20,066 nucleotides of DNA from the NCBI GenBank assembly GCA_011390385.1, contig JAABSN010000048.1, forward strand, positions 1 to 20,066, read 5' to 3'. Origin of the DNA: Thioalkalivibrio nitratireducens (lineage in GTDB: Bacteria > Pseudomonadota > Gammaproteobacteria > Ectothiorhodospirales > Ectothiorhodospiraceae). Both the position numbers and the translations under genes were made by a program. Each line of letters opens with the position of its first letter. Position 1 is the stretch's first letter. Below are positions 15,278-20,066 of the stretch, in pieces. The notes under the pieces are model-generated. The model saw only the letters and a program-made list of their open reading frames with translations, was not told the origin of the DNA and ran no database searches.

Positions 15278-16483
15278 ATGGACCTCCGTCAGCGATCCGA
15301 AGCACCTGAGCACCCCGCCGTTCCGGGCCTGCGGCAGGCACCGCCGTTGTCGTTGTACGTGCATGTCCCCTGGTGTGTACGAAAGTGTCCTTATTGCGAC
15401 TTCAATTCGCATGAACAGCGTGGAGAACTGCCCGAACACGCTTACGTGAATGCCCTGCTGCAGGATCTCGAGGAACAGCTTCCCCGCGTGTGGGGACGCC
15501 GCCTCGAGAGCATCTTCATTGGTGGCGGCACACCGAGCCTGTTCTCGCCGGATGCGATCGACGAACTCCTGTCCGGGCTGCGCGCGCGCCTGCCTTGGCG
15601 GCCCGATCTCGAGGTGACGCTGGAGGCCAATCCGGGAACGGCCGAGCGAGGCTATTTTCGTGGTTACCGCGAAGCCGGGATCAACCGTCTGTCCCTGGGC
15701 ATACAGAGCTTCGACCCGGATCGGCTGCGCGCGATCGGCCGCATTCATGACGACAGCGACGCTCATGCGGCCATCGAACAGGCCCATCGGGCGGGGTTTG
15801 AACAGATCAATCTCGACCTGATGTTCGGACTCCCCGGCCAGTCACTGGCTCAGGGCATCGCCGATCTGCAAACTGCCATTGCGGCCGAACCCAGCCACAT
15901 CTCCTGGTATCAGCTCACATTGGAGCCGAACACCCTCTTCGCCAGCCACCCACCGGTACTGCCGCCGGACGATCTGACCGATACGCTGTTTGCGCACGGG
16001 CAGTCCGTTCTCGAACATGCGGGCTATACTCGCTATGAAGTCTCGGCCTATGCGGGAGCGGGTAACCAATGCCGGCACAACCGAAATTACTGGGAATTCG
16101 GCGACTATCTCGGCCTGGGCGCCGGCGCCCACGGGAAGATCACCGATCCGGCCGGGCAGGCCGTGACGCGACTGCTCAAACCACGGCATCCCGTCGCATA
16201 CCTGCACGAGCCGCGTGCGATCACACTGACTCCGATCGTCCCCGGGTCACTCCCTTTCGAATTCATGCTCAATGCGCTTCGTCTGACCCGCGGAGTCCCT
16301 GCCGAACTGTTCCAGGAGCGTACCGGCCTACCCTTGGAATGCATCCAACCGATACTCGTCGAAGCGCGCGCGCAGGGACTGCTGGACACGGATCCGGCCA
16401 TACTTTGCGCGACAGAACCGGGACTGCGCTTCCTGAACGACCTGCTCGAGATGTTCCTGAGCGACGATGACCCGGCCGATTGA
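15278..16483 (+). CDS. hemW: HemW radical-SAM haem chaperone
   Basis: The 401-residue product is a radical-SAM protein of the HemN/HemW family. The cluster ligands are C33, C37 and C40 (CVRKCPYCDFNSH), and this lacks the extra N-terminal features of true coproporphyrinogen oxidase HemN. Other matches to E. coli HemW are FIGGGTPSLFSP, EANPGTAERGYF, INRLSLGIQSFD, NLDLMFGLPGQS, WYQLTLEPNTLF, NYWEFGDYLGLGAGAHGK and a C-terminal LNDLLEMFLS. HemW binds haem and is thought to insert it into respiratory proteins. The start is uncertain. ATG 15278 is used here; a TTG at 15242 overlapping the rdgB stop would add 12 residues, but E. coli HemW begins only about seven residues before SLYIHIPWC, favouring a later start. 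Confidence 0.93.
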   Translation: MDLRQRSEAPEHPAVPGLRQAPPLSLYVHVPWCVRKCPYCDFNSHEQRGELPEHAYVNALLQDLEEQLPRVWGRRLESIFIGGGTPSLFSPDAIDELLSGLRARLPWRPDLEVTLEANPGTAERGYFRGYREAGINRLSLGIQSFDPDRLRAIGRIHDDSDAHAAIEQAHRAGFEQINLDLMFGLPGQSLAQGIADLQTAIAAEPSHISWYQLTLEPNTLFASHPPVLPPDDLTDTLFAHGQSVLEHAGYTRYEVSAYAGAGNQCRHNRNYWEFGDYLGLGAGAHGKITDPAGQAVTRLLKPRHPVAYLHEPRAITLTPIVPGSLPFEFMLNALRLTRGVPAELFQERTGLPLECIQPILVEARAQGLLDTDPAILCATEPGLRFLNDLLEMFLSDDDPAD

Positions 16484-16664
16484 ATTCGTCAGCTATCCCT
16501 GCCCCTGGTGCGGCGAACCCGGCGAAACCAGTGTCGACATGGTCAGTGGCGAGCGCGAGTGGGTCGAAGACTGCAGCGTATGCTGCGCACCGATCGTCTT
16601 CCGGCGCGTGGACTCGGGCACCGGTGAAGAACCCGAGATCGCGGTCTGGCGGGAGGGGGAATGA
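16467..16664 (+). CDS. CPXCG-motif cysteine-rich small protein (putative zinc ribbon)
   Basis: The 65-residue product has C12-P-W-C15-G and a second pair in DCSVCCAP (C36, C39, C40), the layout of the CPXCG-motif family. The four cysteines probably bind zinc in a rubredoxin-like knuckle. The remainder is acidic (ERE, EEPE), with a short C-terminus, IAVWREGE. The function of the family is unknown. The ATG lies inside hemW, overlapping it by 17 bp, and the stop overlaps the rof ATG (ATGA), so the three genes are translationally linked. No nucleic-acid or enzyme role can be assigned from the sequence. Confidence 0.8.
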   Translation: MTRPIEFVSYPCPWCGEPGETSVDMVSGEREWVEDCSVCCAPIVFRRVDSGTGEEPEIAVWREGE

Positions 16665-16915
16665 CTTCGAAGCCGCCTGCCTACTCTCCGATGGACTGCG
16701 AGCAGTACTCGCGCCTCGAACTGGCTATCGTGCAACAGCGCAGGCTGCGTATTCACTGGATCGGCAGAGGCATGAGCCACATCGAAGTCATCCATCCAGA
16801 GGATCTTCGCACCCGGCGCCATGCCGAATATCTGCTGCTTCGTGACGCGATGAACCGGCGTCGGTTTCTGCGGCTCGACCGGATCATGCATTTCGCGGAA
16901 CGCAGCCCGGCCTGA
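16661..16915 (+). CDS. rof: Rof/YaeO-like Rho-binding antiterminator (Rho inhibitor)
   Basis: The 84-residue product resembles E. coli Rof (YaeO). The N-terminal YSPMDCEQYSRLELA matches YQPINCDDYDNLELA at the same distance from the start. HAEYLLLRD matches NVEYLVVEA, and RFLRLDRIMHF matches RELRLDKITSF, so the small Sm-like barrel is preserved end to end. In E. coli, Rof binds the primary RNA-binding site of the Rho hexamer and blocks termination. A GGGAGG ribosome site precedes the ATG. The striking feature is position: the gene converges on rho itself with 21 bp between the stop codons. The annotation is by sequence memory, not by search. Confidence 0.82.
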   Translation: MTSKPPAYSPMDCEQYSRLELAIVQQRRLRIHWIGRGMSHIEVIHPEDLRTRRHAEYLLLRDAMNRRRFLRLDRIMHFAERSPA

Positions 16916-16936
16916 CTCCCACGCCAGCCGGTTTTC

Positions 16937-18196
16937 TCAGGCGCGCCGCATCATGTCGAAGAAGTCCGCGTTGGTCTTCGAGGACTGCATGCGGCCAAGC
17001 AGGAATTCCATGGCCTCGGTGTCGTCCATCCCGTGCAGGAATTTCCGCAGAATCCAGAGCTTCTGCAGTTCGTCGGTATCGGTCAGCAACTCCTCGCGGC
17101 GGGTACCGGAGCGGTTCACATTGATCGCGGGATAGACGCGCTTCTCGGCGATTCGGCGATCGAGGTGGATCTCCATGTTGCCGGTGCCCTTGAATTCCTC
17201 GTAGATCACTTCATCCATCTTCGACCCGGTATCCACCAGCGCGGTGGCGAGGATGGTCAGGCTGCCACCCTCCTCGATGTTCCGCGCGGCGCCGAAGAAA
17301 CGCTTCGGCCGATGCAGGGCGTTGGCATCGACACCACCCGTCAGGACCTTGCCGGAACTGGGAACCACGGTGTTGTAGGCACGGGCCAGACGGGTGATGG
17401 AGTCGAGCAGGATCACCACGTCGCGCTTGTGCTCGACCAGACGCTTGGCCTTCTCGATCACCATTTCGGCGACCTGCACATGACGCGTGGCGGGCTCGTC
17501 GAAGGTGCTGGACACGACCTCGCCGCGCACCATCCGGGTCATCTCGGTGACCTCCTCCGGACGCTCGTCGATCAGCAGCACGATCAGGTAACTGTCGGGG
17601 TGATTGGTAGCGATGCTCTGCGCGATGTTCTGCAGCATCAGCGTCTTGCCGGCCTTCGGCGGCGAAACGATCAACCCGCGCTGGCCCTTGCCAAAGGGGG
17701 CGACCATGTCGATCACCCGGGCGGTGATGTCCTCGGTGGAACCGTTGCCTCGCTCCATGCGCATGCGCTGGTTCGGATGCAACGGAGTCAGGTTCTCGAA
17801 CAGCACCTTGTGCCGGGCGGCCTCGGGCGGCTCGAAGTTGATCTCCGACACTTTCAGCAGCGCGAAGTAGCGTTCGCTGTCCTTCGGTGGGCGGATCTTG
17901 CCCGAGATGGTGTCCCCGGTACGCAACCCGAAACGCCGGATCTGACTCGGTGAGACGTAAACATCGTCCGGTCCGGCGAGGTAGGAACTGTCTGCACCGC
18001 GCAGGAAACCGAATCCATCCGAGAGGATCTCGAGTACACCGTCGCCGAAAATCGCCTCGCCATTCTTGGCGTGAGCCTTCAGCAGTGCAAAGATGATTTC
18101 CTGCTTGCGGGCCCGGGACATGTTGTCGATGCCCTGTGCTTCTGCCATGGCCACGAGGTCGGCAGCCGTCTTCTGCTTCAATTCTGTGAGATTCAT
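16937..18196 (-). CDS. rho: Transcription termination factor Rho
   Basis: The 419-residue product has the same length as E. coli Rho. The primary RNA-binding OSB domain includes [20 protein letters not shown] (61-80) and [10 protein letters not shown]. Walker A is SPPKAGKT with K181, K184 and T185; E211 (LIDERPEE) is the catalytic glutamate; Walker B ends at D265 ([10 protein letters not shown]). The Q- and R-loop region [20 protein letters not shown] is intact. It is an RNA-dependent ATPase hexamer that ends transcription at C-rich, unstructured RNA. The ATG at 18196 has no recognisable Shine-Dalgarno sequence (CAGCGCCCCTAATG). The gene lies downstream of trxA as in E. coli, and its stop faces that of rof. 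Confidence 0.98.
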   Translation of the reverse strand: MNLTELKQKTAADLVAMAEAQGIDNMSRARKQEIIFALLKAHAKNGEAIFGDGVLEILSDGFGFLRGADSSYLAGPDDVYVSPSQIRRFGLRTGDTISGKIRPPKDSERYFALLKVSEINFEPPEAARHKVLFENLTPLHPNQRMRMERGNGSTEDITARVIDMVAPFGKGQRGLIVSPPKAGKTLMLQNIAQSIATNHPDSYLIVLLIDERPEEVTEMTRMVRGEVVSSTFDEPATRHVQVAEMVIEKAKRLVEHKRDVVILLDSITRLARAYNTVVPSSGKVLTGGVDANALHRPKRFFGAARNIEEGGSLTILATALVDTGSKMDEVIYEEFKGTGNMEIHLDRRIAEKRVYPAINVNRSGTRREELLTDTDELQKLWILRKFLHGMDDTEAMEFLLGRMQSSKTNADFFDMMRRA

Positions 18197-18298
18197 TAGG
18201 GGCGCTGTTCAGACGTAAGTAGATGCGGGACAGCCCGGCGACCGGCTCGGTTGCTGCGGGTTTTTCGGGGGGGGCGGGGGGCGCCGCCAGGGACGCAC
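18197..18298 (-). promoter_or_regulatory. rho leader with C-rich, rut-like tract (putative autoregulation)
   Basis: On the RNA-sense strand the leader contains C6-G-C8 (18281-18267), followed by a C/A-rich, G-poor run (GAAAAACCCGCAGCAACC), the composition Rho prefers for loading. E. coli rho is known to be autoregulated by Rho-dependent termination in its leader, so the same is inferred here. A GTG-started 29-codon frame with five consecutive proline codons (18298-18209) begins almost at the predicted transcript start, so it is probably not translated unless leaderless. Confidence 0.5.
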
Positions 18299-18304
18299 CC
18301 CGGG

Positions 18305-18333
18305 AATATAGGCGAGCCTGAGCAATCAGGCAA
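18305..18333 (-). promoter_or_regulatory. Sigma70 promoter of rho
   Basis: The minus strand reads TTGCCT (18333-18328), a 17-bp spacer and TATATT (18310-18305), a near-consensus promoter in the 190-bp trxA-rho gap. The start is predicted near 18298, giving a leader of about 100 nt. Confidence 0.75.
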
Positions 18334-18343
18334 GTATTATCGT

Positions 18344-18375
18344 GAAAGAGGGACGCCGGAAACGGATTTTCCGGC
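18344..18375 (-). terminator. Probable terminator after trxA
   Basis: On the minus strand a perfect 8-bp stem, GCCGGAAA-loop-TTTCCGGC (18375-18355), is followed by GTCCCTCTTTC. It lies 11 bp after the trxA stop. The T-run is imperfect, so termination may be partial and allow some trxA-rho read-through. Confidence 0.55.
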
Positions 18376-18386
18376 TGAATCGGGCC

Positions 18387-18713
18387 TCAGAGGTGCTGAT
18401 CGAGAAAGGCTGTCAGTTGCGACTTGCTCAGCGCTCCGACCTTCGTTGCCTCCACGTCGCCATCCTTGAACAGCATCAGCGTGGGGATGCCACGAATTCC
18501 GTATTTGGGCGGTGTGGCTGGGTTCTCGTCGATGTTGAGTTTGGCAACCATGAGTTTGCCGTCGTATTCTTCGGCGATCTCGTCGAGAATCGGGGCGATC
18601 ATCTTGCAGGGACCGCACCATTCGGCCCAATAATCGACCAACACCGGCCGGTCTGATTTCAGGACGTCCTCTTCGAAACTGGCATCCGAGATATGATGAA
18701 TGTTTTCGCTCAC
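18387..18713 (-). CDS. trxA: Thioredoxin 1 (TrxA)
   Basis: The 108-residue product has the standard thioredoxin fold. It includes [20 protein letters not shown] with the redox WCGPC active site, [20 protein letters not shown] with the buried aspartate region, and the cis-proline loop [15 protein letters not shown]. It is a cytosolic disulfide reductase serving ribonucleotide reductase, methionine sulfoxide reductase and others. The start is GTG at 18713, with a GAGG ribosome site 7 bases away and a family-typical N-terminus ([17 protein letters not shown]). The order trxA-rho, with rhlB divergent, is the same as in E. coli. Confidence 0.97.
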   Translation of the reverse strand: MSENIHHISDASFEEDVLKSDRPVLVDYWAEWCGPCKMIAPILDEIAEEYDGKLMVAKLNIDENPATPPKYGIRGIPTLMLFKDGDVEATKVGALSKSQLTAFLDQHL

Positions 18714-18737
18714 TCCGTATCCTCGTCGATTGGCTGT

Positions 18738-18768
18738 GGGGCACGAGAAGCGCGCCCTACGGTGCCCC
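18738..18768. repeat. 7-bp inverted-repeat hairpin in the trxA leader
   Basis: GGGGCAC and GTGCCCC pair across 17 bases in the trxA/rhlB divergent region. The minus-strand core (GCACCGTAGGG) resembles the repeat units at 11019 and 12292. It sits at the expected 5' end of trxA mRNA, where it could act as a stabilising 5' hairpin. No T-run follows on either strand. Confidence 0.5.
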
Positions 18769-18770
18769 TA

Positions 18771-18800
18771 ACTATCCGCCAGATTCACGTGTAAATTCAA
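18771..18800 (-). promoter_or_regulatory. Candidate sigma70 promoter of trxA
   Basis: The minus strand reads TTGAAT (18800-18795), an 18-bp spacer and GATAGT (18776-18771). The predicted start near 18764 gives a leader of about 50 nt. The match is moderate. I see no equally good promoter for rhlB in the remaining gap. Confidence 0.4.
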
Positions 18801-18833
18801 GTTGACCGGGTATTCATGCCCATTGGGAGCCGT

Positions 18834-20066
18834 ATGACCGAGGCCGCCGCCACCCCCACCCGCTTCGATGACTTCGACCTTCCGGAACCCGTGCTGCAAG
18901 GCATCCGGGACGCGGGATTCGAGCAGTGCACACCGATCCAGGCCGAGACGCTTCCGATCGCGCTTGCGGGTCACGATGTCGCCGGCCAGGCGCAGACTGG
19001 TACCGGCAAGACCGCGGCCTTTCTGGTCGCTGCGTTCAACCGCCTGCTGCGCCAGGCACCAGCCGATGACCGGCGCGTGAACGACATACGCATGCTGGTG
19101 CTCGCGCCGACCCGCGAACTGGCCATCCAGATCCACAGGGACGCCCTGCTGCTCGGGAAACACACGGGTCTGAAATTCGCCCTCGCCTACGGCGGTACCG
19201 GCTACGAACAACAGCGCGAAGATCTCGGTGCCGGCGCCGACGTGCTGATCGGCACTCCGGGACGGATCATCGACTACCACAAGCAGCACGTGTTCGGCCT
19301 CAAGCGGGTCGAGGTGGTTGTCCTCGACGAGGCTGACCGCATGTTCGATCTCGGCTTCATCAAGGACATCCGCTACCTCCTGCGCCGCTGCGCCCCACCG
19401 GCAGAGCGCCAGTCGATGCTGTTCTCGGCCACTCTGTCGTGGCGGGTGATGGAGCTCGCCTACGAGCACATGCGCAGCCCCGAAAAGGTTCAGGTGGAGG
19501 CCGAGACCGTTACTGCGGACAACATACGCCAGGTGATCTACTACCCGGCCAACGACCAGAAGATTCCGCTATTGATCGGTCTGGCGAGGAAACTGCAGCC
19601 GCAGCGGGCCATCGTCTTCGTGAACACCAAGCACTGGGCGGAACGGGTCTGCGACTGGCTCAACGCGAACGGGATGAACGCCGCTCTGCTCTCGGGTGAC
19701 GTGCCGCAAACCAAGCGCACGCGCCTCCTGGCCCAGTTCTCGGAGGGAAAGTACGCCTACCTCGTGGCTACCGACGTCGCCGCTCGCGGTCTGCACATCC
19801 CCGACGTGACCCACATCTTCAACTTCGATCTGCCGCAGTCAGGCGAGGATTACGTGCATCGGATCGGCCGCACGGGCCGGGCCGGTGCCGCGGGAGACGC
19901 GATCAGCTTCGGTTGCGAGGACTCCGCATTCTACCTTCCGGATATCGAGACCTACCTCGGACAGCGCATTCCCACCGCGATACTGGACCCGGACGCCCTG
20001 CCGACACAGTTGACCCGACCTCCACCGCGGGCACGGCGCCGGCCTGAAGATCGCGGCAGACCCTCC
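18834..20066 (+). CDS. rhlB: RhlB DEAD-box RNA helicase (3' end beyond the window)
   Basis: The first 411 residues are present and no stop is reached. The Q motif is GFEQCTPIQ (28-36), motif I AQTGTGKT (53-60), Ia APTREL (91-96), Ib TPGR (141-144), II DEAD (165-168), III SAT (198-200), V ATDVAARG (312-319) and VI HRIGRTGR (342-349). The family-typical DRMFDLGFIKDIR and YVHRIGRTGRAGAAGDAIS match E. coli RhlB closely, and the tail becomes Arg/Pro-rich as in RhlB. RhlB unwinds RNA for the RNase E/PNPase degradosome. ATG 18834 has GGGAG 4 bases upstream; an in-frame ATG at 18816 would add six residues. Its divergence from trxA-rho is the E. coli arrangement. Confidence 0.95.
   Translation, partial: MTEAAATPTRFDDFDLPEPVLQGIRDAGFEQCTPIQAETLPIALAGHDVAGQAQTGTGKTAAFLVAAFNRLLRQAPADDRRVNDIRMLVLAPTRELAIQIHRDALLLGKHTGLKFALAYGGTGYEQQREDLGAGADVLIGTPGRIIDYHKQHVFGLKRVEVVVLDEADRMFDLGFIKDIRYLLRRCAPPAERQSMLFSATLSWRVMELAYEHMRSPEKVQVEAETVTADNIRQVIYYPANDQKIPLLIGLARKLQPQRAIVFVNTKHWAERVCDWLNANGMNAALLSGDVPQTKRTRLLAQFSEGKYAYLVATDVAARGLHIPDVTHIFNFDLPQSGEDYVHRIGRTGRAGAAGDAISFGCEDSAFYLPDIETYLGQRIPTAILDPDALPTQLTRPPPRARRRPEDRGRPS

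Noticed and set aside
17033..17953. 306-residue frame antisense to rho
   Set aside because: Opposite a gene with near-identity to E. coli Rho; no recognisable product.

Overview
The window looks like the core chromosome of a high-G+C gammaproteobacterium. Three neighbourhoods match those of Escherichia coli or pseudomonads: rhlB / trxA-rho, yicC / rph, and asmA-mutY-yggX with tRNA-Phe nearby. Many gene products align almost residue for residue with E. coli proteins; Rho has the same length and the same numbering of its active-site residues. A Mrp-type Na+/H+ antiporter cluster with a fused MrpA-MrpB subunit fits a salt- or alkali-tolerant member, perhaps a Chromatiales/Ectothiorhodospiraceae relative. 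That placement is inference, not shown by the sequence. I see no phage, insertion sequence, CRISPR array or defence island.

Layout. (1) 1-3320, minus strand: the start of mrpD, then mrpC and a 952-residue mrpA/B fusion, with a good sigma70-type promoter just upstream. (2) 3401-4105, minus: a small putative exported protein of unknown function, then a complete tRNA-Phe(GAA) gene with its own promoter and intrinsic terminator. (3) 4140-8803, minus: a tightly overlapping run moaC-asmA-SRPBCC protein-mutY-yggX. (4) 8849-9523, plus: moaD-moaE, diverging from moaC across a 45-bp gap. (5) 9640-12875, minus: a protein-quality-control cluster, hsp20, cbpA-type J-protein and a DegQ/DegP-type protease. 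A textbook heat-shock (sigma32) promoter precedes hsp20, and REP-like inverted repeats lie in the gaps. (6) 12900-13766, minus, yicC, diverging from (7) 13909-16915, plus: rph-rdgB-hemW-CPXCG protein-rof, tightly spaced or overlapping. (8) 16937-18713, minus: trxA-rho, converging on rof with only 21 bp between rof and rho. (9) 18834 to the window end, plus: rhlB, running off the edge.

How the genes work together. The left part is ion homeostasis, with the Mrp antiporter. The middle joins molybdenum-cofactor synthesis (MoaC, and the two MPT-synthase subunits MoaD/MoaE), envelope maintenance (AsmA), oxidised-guanine repair (MutY) and iron/oxidative-stress protection (YggX). The right part is RNA and nucleotide metabolism: RNase PH, the YicC-type RNase, RdgB, Rho, RhlB and the Rho inhibitor Rof.

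The most interesting point is a possible self-contained Rho-control locus. A Rof/YaeO-like anti-Rho protein is encoded convergently against rho with almost no gap. The rho leader has a strong promoter, a C-rich, Rho-loading-site-like tract and no visible Shine-Dalgarno sequence before the ATG. Everything else is ordinary core genome, apart from the unknown small exported protein and the dispersed hairpin repeats.
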